20,647 nt of DNA, from assembly GCA_900552715.1 (NCBI GenBank), contig USAV01000023.1:1-20647 (forward strand), in the 5' to 3' direction. The translations under genes were made by a program, and so were the position numbers. The stretch's first letter is position 1, and every line of letters starts with the position of its first letter. This DNA is from an uncultured Veillonella sp. GTDB taxonomy: Bacteria > Bacillota > Negativicutes > Veillonellales > Veillonellaceae. Below the pieces are notes generated by a model. That model saw nothing but the letters and a program-made list of their open reading frames with translations, was not told the origin of the DNA and made no database searches. Shown in pieces: positions 8,503 to 15,256 of this stretch.

Positions 8503-9447
8503 TTATTTACCAAGACCTTGAAGGTTTTTAATTACAGTTTCAGTTTCAGTCATAATATCTTTGATAATAGTTGCACATGGTTTAACATCTGTTAACATAC
8601 CAGAGATTTGGCCGATCATTACGGAACCTTCTTTTACATCACCATCAATAGCAGCTTTGCGAAGTGTACCTGCACCTAAGTTTTCTAACTCTTCTTTAGA
8701 GCCACCGCTAAATTCAAGGGATTTATATTTATGTGCCAATGCATTATCAATGATACGTACAGGGTGACCTGTTGTTAAACCAGTCATAACTGTAGCGCGA
8801 TCTTTTGCTTTCAATACTGCATTTTTGTAGTTTTCATGAGCAATACATTCTTCAGATAATACGAAGCGCGTACCCATTTGTACTGCTTGAGCGCCCAATG
8901 CAAAGGCTGCAGCCATACCACGACCATCAGCAATACCACCAGCTGCAATAACTGGAACATCTACAGCATCTACTACTTGTGGAATCAATGCCATAGTAGT
9001 AATATCACCTACGTGACCACCAGATTCTGTACCTTCTGCGATAATTGCATCAATACCACCACGTAACAAGCGTTTTGCAAGTAATACGGAAGCAACTACA
9101 GGGATTACTTTAGTACCGATTTCTTTTAAAGCTGGAATGTACACGCCAGGATTACCAGCACCTGTTGTAATTACAGGAACGCGTTCTTCCACAACTACTT
9201 CCATAACTTCTTTAACAAATGGAGACATGAGCATGATATTACAACCAAATGGTTTATTTGTACGCTCTTTTAATTTGTGAATTTCATTACGGAAAATATC
9301 AGGAGGCATATGACCAGCCCCAATGATACCAAGGCCACCCGCTTCGGAAACAGCTGCCGCTAATTCTGCAGTACCGAGCCAAGCCATACCACCTTGTAAG
9401 ATTGGGTACTCAATCTGCAATAAATCACAAATGTCAGTCTTAATCAT
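8503..9447 (-). CDS. fabK: Enoyl-ACP reductase II (FabK), FMN-dependent
   Basis: A 314-residue flavoprotein that performs the last reduction of each elongation cycle and replaces FabI in many Firmicutes. It closely follows the FabK pattern: EYPILQGGMAW near the start, TTGAGNP about 94-100, His145 in AEGTESGGHVG, AAGGIADGRG, and QMGTRFVLSEE. Its place between fabH and fabD matches the streptococcal fab cluster, where FabK is the established enoyl reductase. AAGGAGG precedes the ATG. Of the three FabK-type proteins in the window this is the best candidate for the essential enzyme. Confidence 0.93.
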   Translation of the reverse strand: MIKTDICDLLQIEYPILQGGMAWLGTAELAAAVSEAGGLGIIGAGHMPPDIFRNEIHKLKERTNKPFGCNIMLMSPFVKEVMEVVVEERVPVITTGAGNPGVYIPALKEIGTKVIPVVASVLLAKRLLRGGIDAIIAEGTESGGHVGDITTMALIPQVVDAVDVPVIAAGGIADGRGMAAAFALGAQAVQMGTRFVLSEECIAHENYKNAVLKAKDRATVMTGLTTGHPVRIIDNALAHKYKSLEFSGGSKEELENLGAGTLRKAAIDGDVKEGSVMIGQISGMLTDVKPCATIIKDIMTETETVIKNLQGLGK

Positions 9448-9462
9448 CTTGATGTGTCCTCC

Positions 9463-10458
9463 TTAATACCATTTCAAGACAAGGCTAGCCCATGTAAGGC
9501 CTGCACCAAATCCTGCAAACGCAACATTATCGCCACGTTTGAAACGCCCTTCACGATTAGCTTCGTCCAAAGCTATCGCTACAGACGCGGCAGATGTATT
9601 ACCATACTTATGTAAATTAACAAATACTTTTTCCATCGGCATATGTAAGCGTTTTGCAGCCGAATCAATAATACGAATATTTGCTTGATGGGGAATAAAG
9701 AAATCCAACTCATTAAGTTCCATCCCAGCTCGTTCTAAAGATTTTAAAACAGTACGTCCCATCGTTTTAACAGCAAATTTATATACTTCAGGGCCATCCA
9801 TATGAATAAATGTTAAACCTTCTTCAACGCGTTGGTCATTGGCAACTACAGCTGTACCACCTGCAGGAATGCAAAGAGATGGACCACCAGTACCATCGGC
9901 CCCCATATCAACACCTTTAATGCCATAGCCTTCAGGGACCTCAGATACTACTGCGGCACCAGCGCCATCACCAAAGAGGATACATGTACCACGATCATTC
10001 CAATTTACTCGACGGGAGAGAATTTCAGCACCCACAACGAGTACCTTTTTGTATAAACCGGAGCTAATATAGCTAGCTGCAGTAATCAATCCATATACAA
10101 AGCCAGAGCATGCGGCTTGTAAATCATAGGCCGCTGCATTCTTAGCTCCTAAATTCGCTTGTAATACACAAGCGGCTGAAGGAATAATCATATCCGGTGT
10201 TAAGGTAGCAAAGATAATCATATCTATATCTTCGGCACTAACCTTAGCCATTTGCATGGCTTTTTTTGCTGCCTCAGTCGCCATATAGGATGTATTCATA
10301 CCTTCCGGTGCAATGCGTCGTTCTTCGATACCAGTACGTTCTCTAATCCATTGGTCATTAGTATCAACCATTTTTTCTAGATCAAAGTTTGTTACTACAT
10401 TGTCAGGAAGGAAGCTCCCAGTACCAATGATTCCTACCGGTTTACTCATCATAGTCAT
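9463..10458 (-). CDS. fabH: 3-oxoacyl-ACP synthase III (FabH)
   Basis: A 331-residue initiating condensing enzyme that joins an acyl-CoA primer to malonyl-ACP. Visible: Cys117 in QAACSGF, the catalytic His in FIPHQANIRI (about 257) and the Asn in YGNTSAAS (about 287), with GFGAGLTWAS at the C-terminus. Three ATGs are clustered at the start (10458, 10452, 10449). The first is best spaced from AAGGAG and gives a 17-bp overlap with plsX. Confidence 0.95.
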   Translation of the reverse strand: MTMMSKPVGIIGTGSFLPDNVVTNFDLEKMVDTNDQWIRERTGIEERRIAPEGMNTSYMATEAAKKAMQMAKVSAEDIDMIIFATLTPDMIIPSAACVLQANLGAKNAAAYDLQAACSGFVYGLITAASYISSGLYKKVLVVGAEILSRRVNWNDRGTCILFGDGAGAAVVSEVPEGYGIKGVDMGADGTGGPSLCIPAGGTAVVANDQRVEEGLTFIHMDGPEVYKFAVKTMGRTVLKSLERAGMELNELDFFIPHQANIRIIDSAAKRLHMPMEKVFVNLHKYGNTSAASVAIALDEANREGRFKRGDNVAFAGFGAGLTWASLVLKWY

Positions 10459-11470
10459 ACTTCAAGGCTCCTTCAATATCCATTGTTTCTCTTATGTGTT
10501 GAATAATTTTACGCTCTACTAAATCACTAGCAATTTCAATAGCAGTTTTAATCTCTTTAGCTTTGGAGCTACCATGGGCAATCATAAACACCCCGTTAAC
10601 CCCTAAGAGTGGAGCACCACCATTTTCCGTGTGATCTAAGCGTTTTGCCATCTTTTTTAAAGCTGGCTTTACAAGCATAGCACCAATTTTAGCAAAAATA
10701 CTACCTGCCATAATGCTATCCTTTACTAATTGTGTAAGACCTGTTACCAAGCCTTCTGCAAATTTAAGTACCACATTACCGACAAAACCATCGCAAACAA
10801 CAACATCTACGACCCCTTTTGGAATATCACGGCCTTCAATATTACCTTTGAAATTAATAGTTTTCATACGTTCCAAAATTGGATATGTGGCTAGAACGAC
10901 ATCGTTCCCCTTAGTGGCTTCTTCGCCAATATTTAATAACCCTACTGTAGGTTCTTCTTTACCTAATAAAAGTTTTGCATATTCAGAACCCATCAATGCA
11001 CCTTGTACAAGATGTTTTGGTTTACAATTTGAGTTAGCACCAGAATCTAACATAACAGTAATACCACTAACTGTTGGCATCGGAGTTGCAATAACTGGAC
11101 GATCAACCCCTTTAATACGACCGAGACCAAACAATGCAGCTGCTACAGCAGCACCTGTGCTACCAGGAGCAATCACGGCATCGCAGACATTATCACGAAC
11201 TAAAGATGTTGCTACCACAACAGATGCGTCCTTTTTCTTACGCAATGCTTGTCCTGGATGCTCATCCATACCGATAACTTGACTGGCATGATGTACAGAA
11301 ATGCGTGGATTCTTAGCTTCATTATTAGCTTCTAATATATTAAAAATTTGCTGCTCATCGCCGACGAGCACCACTTCAATGTGTTCATTTGCTCGTACGG
11401 CTTCAATGGATCCTAGTACAGTCTCCAATGGAGCAAAGTCGCCACCCATGGCGTCTATTGCAATTTTCAT
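10442..11470 (-). CDS. plsX: Phosphate acyltransferase PlsX
   Basis: A 342-residue protein with the diagnostic opening MKIAIDAMGGDFAPLE. Internal conserved blocks include VIAPGSTGAAVAAALFGLGRI, here read as the glycine/alanine-rich acyl-binding stretch, and VVCDGFVGNVVLKFAEG. PlsX converts acyl-ACP to acyl-phosphate, the donor for PlsY in phosphatidic-acid synthesis, and so links the Fab cycle to membrane lipid. It lies just after fapR (a few bases' gap) and overlaps fabH by 17 bp. fapR-plsX-fabD-fabG is the standard Firmicute order, here with fabH and fabK inserted. Confidence 0.95.
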   Translation of the reverse strand: MKIAIDAMGGDFAPLETVLGSIEAVRANEHIEVVLVGDEQQIFNILEANNEAKNPRISVHHASQVIGMDEHPGQALRKKKDASVVVATSLVRDNVCDAVIAPGSTGAAVAAALFGLGRIKGVDRPVIATPMPTVSGITVMLDSGANSNCKPKHLVQGALMGSEYAKLLLGKEEPTVGLLNIGEEATKGNDVVLATYPILERMKTINFKGNIEGRDIPKGVVDVVVCDGFVGNVVLKFAEGLVTGLTQLVKDSIMAGSIFAKIGAMLVKPALKKMAKRLDHTENGGAPLLGVNGVFMIAHGSSKAKEIKTAIEIASDLVERKIIQHIRETMDIEGALKYDYDE

Positions 11471-11473
11471 AAT

Positions 11474-12034
11474 CTACACCCTATTCTCTACGGATTCCAT
11501 AATAAATTTTGCGCGAAATACTTCTTTTATTTTATCTCTTATAATGACCCAAATAAAGAACTTATTACCACGGCGACGCACAATTTCTGCTTTTGCCACC
11601 AGATTAGTACCAGCTCCAACTGGGTTTTTATATTTTATATTTCCAACCTCCGCAGAACAAACAGTAGTCCCCATGACTACCTTTGCGAGGGAATTCGCTT
11701 GAGCATATAAATACTGTGGCTCTACATATCCAAATCGATCCTCCATGTCAGAAGTAGTACGTAGCATCGATAATGCTTGTTGCCCCTCCGTAACATCGAT
11801 CAATTCACCAACCACTTCGTACGGTACATGTTCTACCGCTTCTTGTGATTGACCTGTAGCCATGACGCGTATACGTTCACGCAATTCAGGAATGCCCAAC
11901 TCTAGACGATCTAGACGAATCGTTGGCACACTTACATTAAAGTGTGTAGCCAATTCTTCATCAGTAAGAAATGGCGTAATATTCAGTTTTTCTTGTAACT
12001 GCTTTTGGCGCTCTTGCTTCTTTAACCGACTCAT
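11474..12034 (-). CDS. fapR: FapR, malonyl-CoA-responsive repressor of lipid synthesis
   Basis: A 186-residue protein. The N-terminal helix-turn-helix (about 20-55, with LATHFNVSVPTIRLDRLELGIPEL) matches the DeoR-like DNA-binding part of FapR. The rest (about 75-180) has the hot-dog fold pattern that binds malonyl-CoA in the Bacillus and Staphylococcus proteins, where ligand binding releases the repressor. It is the first gene of the operon and sits 12 bp from an operator-like palindrome, implying autoregulation. The ATG has AAAGGTGG upstream. Confidence 0.93.
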   Translation of the reverse strand: MSRLKKQERQKQLQEKLNITPFLTDEELATHFNVSVPTIRLDRLELGIPELRERIRVMATGQSQEAVEHVPYEVVGELIDVTEGQQALSMLRTTSDMEDRFGYVEPQYLYAQANSLAKVVMGTTVCSAEVGNIKYKNPVGAGTNLVAKAEIVRRRGNKFFIWVIIRDKIKEVFRAKFIMESVENRV

Positions 12035-12045
12035 GGGACCACCTT

Positions 12046-12062
12046 TTATGACCTAGTATTAA
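12046..12062 (-). promoter_or_regulatory. Candidate FapR operator
   Basis: On the minus strand the 17-mer TTAATACTAGGTCATAA is an imperfect palindrome. As I remember the FapR consensus (TTAGTACCAGGTACTAA-like), 13 of 17 positions agree. It lies about +7 to +23 from the predicted start of transcription and touches the fapR ribosome site, a natural place to block transcription. Confidence 0.55.
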
Positions 12063-12074
12063 TATTACATCCTA

Positions 12075-12103
12075 AGTATATACAATAATTCCCTTATTGG
12101 CAA
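12075..12103 (-). promoter_or_regulatory. Promoter of the fapR-fab operon
   Basis: TTGCCA (12103-12098), a 17-bp spacer and TATACT (12080-12075) on the minus strand. The transcript should start near 12068, giving a leader of about 35 nt before fapR. The rest of the 319-bp gap 12035-12353 holds two terminator-like hairpins and AT-rich DNA with no gene. Confidence 0.75.
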
Positions 12104-12201
12104 GGCTTTTCATACATATAGTAACAGATTTTCCACATATATACCAAATATAGTTATTATTTTATATTTAAGTATCTTTTTATTTATAAAAGTATAAAAA
12201 A

Positions 12202-12243
12202 TGCCACTATTCTACAGCTTTATATTACTATAAAATAGTGGCA
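12202..12243 (-). terminator. Second, long-loop terminator-like hairpin
   Basis: The 10-bp inverted repeat TGCCACTATT / AATAGTGGCA has a 22-nt loop, and TTTTTT follows on the minus strand (12201-12196). It lies 63 bp downstream of the rpmF terminator. It may be a back-up terminator or the end of a separate short RNA. Confidence 0.6.
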
Positions 12244-12305
12244 CTGACTAATGCATATGAAGTATATTAAGTTATATATATTACTAAAAGTATACAAAAG
12301 CATAC

Positions 12306-12342
12306 AAAAAAGACGCCTACTACTACAGTAGGCGTCTTTTTT
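12306..12342 (-). terminator. Intrinsic terminator after rpmF
   Basis: A perfect 16-bp inverted repeat (AAAAAAGACGCCTACT and its complement) with a 5-nt loop, flanked by A and T runs, 11 bp after the rpmF stop. It could stop transcripts in both directions, but no plus-strand gene approaches it. Confidence 0.93.
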
Positions 12343-12353
12343 CCGCTCACATA

Positions 12354-12530
12354 TTAAGCATTAGCTACTACTTGCTCACCTTTATAGTGACCACATGTAG
12401 GGCAAACACGATGAGGCATCTTAGGTTCGTGGCATTGTGGGCATGCTACATAACCAGGAGCTTCTAATTTCCAATTAGCACGACGGCGATCGCGACGGCA
12501 TTTAGACAATCTACGCTTAGGTACTGCCAT
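12354..12530 (-). CDS. rpmF: 50S ribosomal protein L32
   Basis: A 58-residue basic protein starting MAVPKRRLSKCRRDRRRA. Two CX2C pairs (CPQC and CPTC) form the zinc ribbon of the cysteine-containing L32 type. The ATG has AAGGAGGTG upstream. A longer in-frame reading to 12650 overlaps yceD and adds unrelated residues, so it was rejected. It pairs with yceD, 25 bp upstream, as in most bacteria. Confidence 0.97.
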   Translation of the reverse strand: MAVPKRRLSKCRRDRRRANWKLEAPGYVACPQCHEPKMPHRVCPTCGHYKGEQVVANA

Positions 12531-12555
12531 TATCTGCACCTCCTTAGTACAATCA

Positions 12556-13068
12556 TTAGGACAATCTATCATCTTTCTCATCAAGCAAAGCACGTAACTC
12601 TGCAAATCGAGGATCCACCACAAAGGATTCACAAGAACAAGGTGAAACATTTAAATTTGCTCCGCAATGAACGCACAATCCTTTGCAATCATCCTGACAT
12701 AACACTTGAGAGGGCTCATTGATGATTAATGTATCCCTAATTAGTTCGGTTAAGTCAATTTCCTCTCCATCGAAAGGAATCACATCTTCAGCAGCGTCTC
12801 TAGAATCACTAAAGATTTCCTCAAAGGAATCCTTACGATCATGCTCTGTTGCAATTAAACAACGAGAACACTCGTAATCACCTTTAGACTCTATCGAACC
12901 TTGAACGATGTAATTTTGACCATCAAACCAAAACTCACCATTAATGGTTATATCATGACGGCTCCAAGGAAAAGCAGTTACGTCACCAAGCTCAGAGGTT
13001 GGTATCGTATAGCTATAAGGAAATTTCTTTCCTATATGTTCTTTTGCTTGCTCTACTTGCAGTTTCAT
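12556..13068 (-). CDS. yceD: YceD/DUF177 family protein
   Basis: A 170-residue acidic protein of the DUF177 family, linked in plants and bacteria to 23S rRNA accumulation. Visible: four metal-type cysteines in the C-terminal half (CQDDCKGLCVHCGANLN), an upstream CSRC pair, and a final CSC. The rpmF partner supports a ribosome-assembly role. I chose the ATG at 13068: GAGGT is six bases upstream. The ATG at 13086 falls at the predicted transcription start, so it cannot have a ribosome site. Confidence 0.9.
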   Translation of the reverse strand: MKLQVEQAKEHIGKKFPYSYTIPTSELGDVTAFPWSRHDITINGEFWFDGQNYIVQGSIESKGDYECSRCLIATEHDRKDSFEEIFSDSRDAAEDVIPFDGEEIDLTELIRDTLIINEPSQVLCQDDCKGLCVHCGANLNVSPCSCESFVVDPRFAELRALLDEKDDRLS

Positions 13069-13089
13069 AATCTTACCTCGACTCATAAT

Positions 13090-13118
13090 ATTATAAACAT
13101 GACATAGTGCTTTGTCAA
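13090..13118 (-). promoter_or_regulatory. Perfect-consensus promoter of yceD-rpmF
   Basis: TTGACA (13118-13113), a 17-bp spacer and TATAAT (13095-13090) on the minus strand, both boxes matching the sigma-A/sigma-70 consensus exactly. The predicted start near 13083 gives a leader of only about 15 nt. The -35 box is a few bases from the rubredoxin terminator. Confidence 0.92.
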
Positions 13119-13121
13119 ATA

Positions 13122-13159
13122 AAAAAGACTATCTTAAGCGGACTCAAGATAGTCTTTTT
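13122..13159 (-). terminator. Intrinsic terminator of the rubredoxin gene
   Basis: AAAAAGACTATCTT and its exact complement form a 14-bp stem around a 10-nt loop, with A/T runs on both sides. It lies 10 bp after the rubredoxin stop and shields the yceD promoter from read-through. Confidence 0.92.
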
Positions 13160-13169
13160 GGTAAGTCAA

Positions 13170-13304
13170 TTACATTTTTTCGAATTGGTCTTTACCAACA
13201 CCGCAAATTGGGCAAACATAATCAGCTGGTTGATCTTCGAATTTTACGCCTTCAACAGCTTCGTCATAAACCCAACCACATACTACGCATACGTATTTTT
13301 CCAT
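13170..13304 (-). CDS. Rubredoxin, short type (44 residues)
   Basis: A small protein with two cysteine pairs, VCVVCGY (Cys6, Cys9) and VCPICGV (Cys31, Cys34), that hold one iron for one-electron transfer. The aromatic residues and DYVCPICGVGKDQFE ending are typical. At 44 residues it lacks about 8-9 residues of the loop between YD and F found in the usual 52-54-residue form, as in the 45-residue Desulfovibrio desulfuricans type. AAGGAGG precedes the ATG. With its own promoter and terminator it is a single-gene unit. In anaerobes rubredoxin commonly feeds electrons to rubrerythrin or other oxygen/peroxide-detoxifying enzymes. Confidence 0.94.
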   Translation of the reverse strand: MEKYVCVVCGWVYDEAVEGVKFEDQPADYVCPICGVGKDQFEKM

Positions 13305-13373
13305 GTCTATTTCCTCCTTCACTTGAGATTATATTAATGTGTTCATATCGTTAAGATACTTTATCTGTAATAT

Positions 13374-13402
13374 AGTATAGCAAAGACATCGAAACTTTTC
13401 AA
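13374..13402 (-). promoter_or_regulatory. Promoter of the rubredoxin gene
   Basis: TTGAAA (13402-13397), a 17-bp spacer and TATACT (13379-13374) on the minus strand. The predicted start near 13367 leaves a leader of about 60 nt. The remainder of the 303-bp divergent gap 13305-13607 holds the plus-strand promoter region and nothing else I can name. Confidence 0.8.
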
Positions 13403-13512
13403 TACTCATTTTCCATTTTTCTATAAAATTTTCAATATCCTCTGAAAGCTGACTATTATTACTTTCATACGTAATTTTATAATGAAATCTATTATCAATT
13501 AGATTTTTATGA

Positions 13513-13546
13513 TATACTATTTACTAGAAATATATAGTGGTATACT
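13513..13546 (+). promoter_or_regulatory. Candidate extended -10 promoters for the plus-strand pair
   Basis: Two TATACT boxes, at 13513-13518 and 13541-13546, are each preceded by TGN (TGA and TGG), the extended -10 pattern. Neither has a convincing -35 box at 16-18 bp. The second would give a leader of about 55 nt. Confidence 0.4.
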
Positions 13547-13607
13547 AAATATTCGCCACATAAGTAGATTTTATTATCTTATATATAACTATATTATAGG
13601 AGGATTC

Positions 13608-14561
13608 ATGAGAACAAAACTGACTGAATTACTAAATATCGAATACCCTATCATCCAAGGTGCTATGGCATGGGTTTCTGAGGCTACATTAGTTGCAGCT
13701 GTAGCTAACGCTGGCGCTACAGGTGTTATCGCCTTAGGCGGTCGCGATGCAGAATGGACTCGTAATGAGATCCGCGCATGCAAAGAACTAACAGATAAAC
13801 CTTTTGGTGTAAATTTAATGCTTATGGCCCCAAATAAAGATGAATTAGTAGATGTTATCATCGCAGAAAAACCTGCATTTGTAACACTTGGCGCTGGCAA
13901 CCCTACCCCATATATTAAGCCATTCCAAGAAGCAGGCATCAAGGTCATTCCTGTTGTACCTTCCTTGAAATTAGCAAAACGCATTCAAGATGCTGGTGCC
14001 GATGCTATCGTCGTAGAAGGTATGGAGGCTGGTGGTCACATCGGTTCTCAAACGACAATGTCTTTGATGGAAAACATTCTACCAGAAATCACTATTCCTG
14101 TTGTTGTGGCTGGTTCCATCGTTGATGGTCGTGGTTTAGCAGCAGCTTTATTGATGGGTGCTGAAGGTGTACAAATGGGTTCCCGTTTCTTACTTGCCGA
14201 AGAATGTAAAGCTCATCAAAATATGAAAGAAGCAATTATCAAAGCCACAGATACTGACTCCGTTGTAACAGGTCTTCTCTCCGGTCACGGTGGTGTACGT
14301 AGCTTGCGCAGTGATTTTACAGACCGTTATATTGCAGCAGAAACTGATGGCGTTACAACAAAAGAAGAACGCAGCAAAATGTCCCAAGGTACAAATAAAT
14401 TAGCTGCTATCGATGGCGACGTTGTCAATGGTGCTGTACAAGTAGGCCAAGCGCTTAATAGACTTAATGAAATTGAACCAGCTCAAACTATTGTACACTC
14501 TGTTATTAATGAAGCTATTATGGCAATCCGTAAAGCACAACGCTTTATCGAAGTAATTTAA
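13608..14561 (+). CDS. FabK-type enoyl reductase paralog / nitronate monooxygenase family
   Basis: A 317-residue FMN TIM-barrel protein. The opening RTKLTELLNIEYPIIQGAMAW and the mid-region TLGAGNP, VEGMEAGGHIG (His144) and QMGSRFLLAEE closely track FabK. It departs in the C-terminal third: the GHAVR-type motif of FabK is GHGGVRS here, and the GQIAG segment is GQALNRL. The protein is therefore a FabK relative of uncertain reaction. TAGGAGG five bases before the ATG fixes the start. An upstream in-frame extension to 13509 is AT-rich non-coding DNA. It lies outside the fab operon, on the other strand, 11 bp before a gamma-carbonic-anhydrase-like gene. Confidence 0.88.
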   Translation: MRTKLTELLNIEYPIIQGAMAWVSEATLVAAVANAGATGVIALGGRDAEWTRNEIRACKELTDKPFGVNLMLMAPNKDELVDVIIAEKPAFVTLGAGNPTPYIKPFQEAGIKVIPVVPSLKLAKRIQDAGADAIVVEGMEAGGHIGSQTTMSLMENILPEITIPVVVAGSIVDGRGLAAALLMGAEGVQMGSRFLLAEECKAHQNMKEAIIKATDTDSVVTGLLSGHGGVRSLRSDFTDRYIAAETDGVTTKEERSKMSQGTNKLAAIDGDVVNGAVQVGQALNRLNEIEPAQTIVHSVINEAIMAIRKAQRFIEVI

Positions 14562-14572
14562 TAGGAGGTCCT

Positions 14573-15121
14573 ATGTTACCTTATCATGGAAAGTATCCAA
14601 AATTAGATCCAAAATCTTGTGTTATGCCTGGTGCTGAACTAGCCGGCGATGTAGAGTTAAAAGAATTTGCCTCCATCTGGCAAAACTGTGCACTTCGTGG
14701 CGATGTTAATAAAATTGTAGTAGGTCGTTATTCCAACGTACAAGATAACTCTGTGCTTCACGTCGATGATGATGAGGCTTGTATACTTGGAGACTATGTA
14801 ACTATAGGTCATGGCGCCATTGTTCATGCTTCTACCATCGAGGATAATGTACTTGTTGGCATGGGGGCCATCGTACTAAGTGGTTGTCATATCGGTACTG
14901 GCTCTATCATTGCAGCCGGTGCAGTGGTAAAAGAAAACACTACAATTCCTCCCTATTCTTTAGTCGTTGGTATTCCTGCACGCATCGTACGTACTGATGA
15001 ATCCCAAGTTGAAAGAATCCACAATCAAGCATTAAAATATAAACACCTTTGGACTGTAGAATATGGTATGTTACCAGATTGTGGTGGCGAAGAATACGAC
15101 AAAAGCGCCAAAATTGTATAA
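14573..15121 (+). CDS. Gamma-carbonic-anhydrase-like hexapeptide-repeat protein
   Basis: A 182-residue left-handed beta-helix protein with repeated hydrophobic hexapeptides across residues 15-140. The zinc-ligand histidines expected for gamma carbonic anhydrases are visible (His63, His80, His85). The conserved Arg42, Asp44 and Gln57 are also present (ALRGDVNKI, SNVQDN). All active-site ligands are retained, so carbonic anhydrase or a related zinc activity is possible. Many relatives (YrdA, PaaY types) have unclear substrates. AGGAGG precedes the ATG. The 11-bp gap to the FabK-like gene indicates a two-gene operon. Confidence 0.9.
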   Translation: MLPYHGKYPKLDPKSCVMPGAELAGDVELKEFASIWQNCALRGDVNKIVVGRYSNVQDNSVLHVDDDEACILGDYVTIGHGAIVHASTIEDNVLVGMGAIVLSGCHIGTGSIIAAGAVVKENTTIPPYSLVVGIPARIVRTDESQVERIHNQALKYKHLWTVEYGMLPDCGGEEYDKSAKIV

Positions 15122-15169
15122 CTACAATGTAAAAAATAGGGTTTTCTATAAATAGAGCCTTCACACATA

Positions 15170-15213
15170 AAATAGCGACTAGTTGATCACATGGTATCAA
15201 TTAGTCGCTATTT
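15170..15213. terminator. Strong bidirectional terminator between convergent genes
   Basis: An 18-bp inverted repeat (AAATAGCGACTAGTTGAT at 15170-15187, its complement at 15196-15213, one G-T pair) with an 8-nt loop. A and T runs lie on both sides. It serves the plus-strand pair and the minus-strand ClC gene. Confidence 0.92.
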
Positions 15214-15256
15214 CTTTATCATCAGAATATCGTCCGATATAGTATACAGTTTTGTT

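Noticed and set aside
10713..11282. 189-codon open frame on the plus strand
   Set aside because: It is the reverse complement of plsX codons, with no ribosome site or family features; other long opposite-strand frames over fabF, fabK-like, fabD and nrdD are similar shadows.
12531..12650. Long upstream extension of rpmF
   Set aside because: It overlaps yceD in another frame. L32 starts at MAVPKRR with its own ribosome site.
13107..13354. Two overlapping plus-strand open frames over the rubredoxin gene
   Set aside because: They lie opposite a clear rubredoxin and cross its terminator and leader.
13509..13607. N-terminal extension of the FabK-like plus-strand gene
   Set aside because: The 33 extra residues are AT-rich and unlike any family member. 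They span the candidate promoters, and a strong TAGGAGG site precedes the ATG at 13608.
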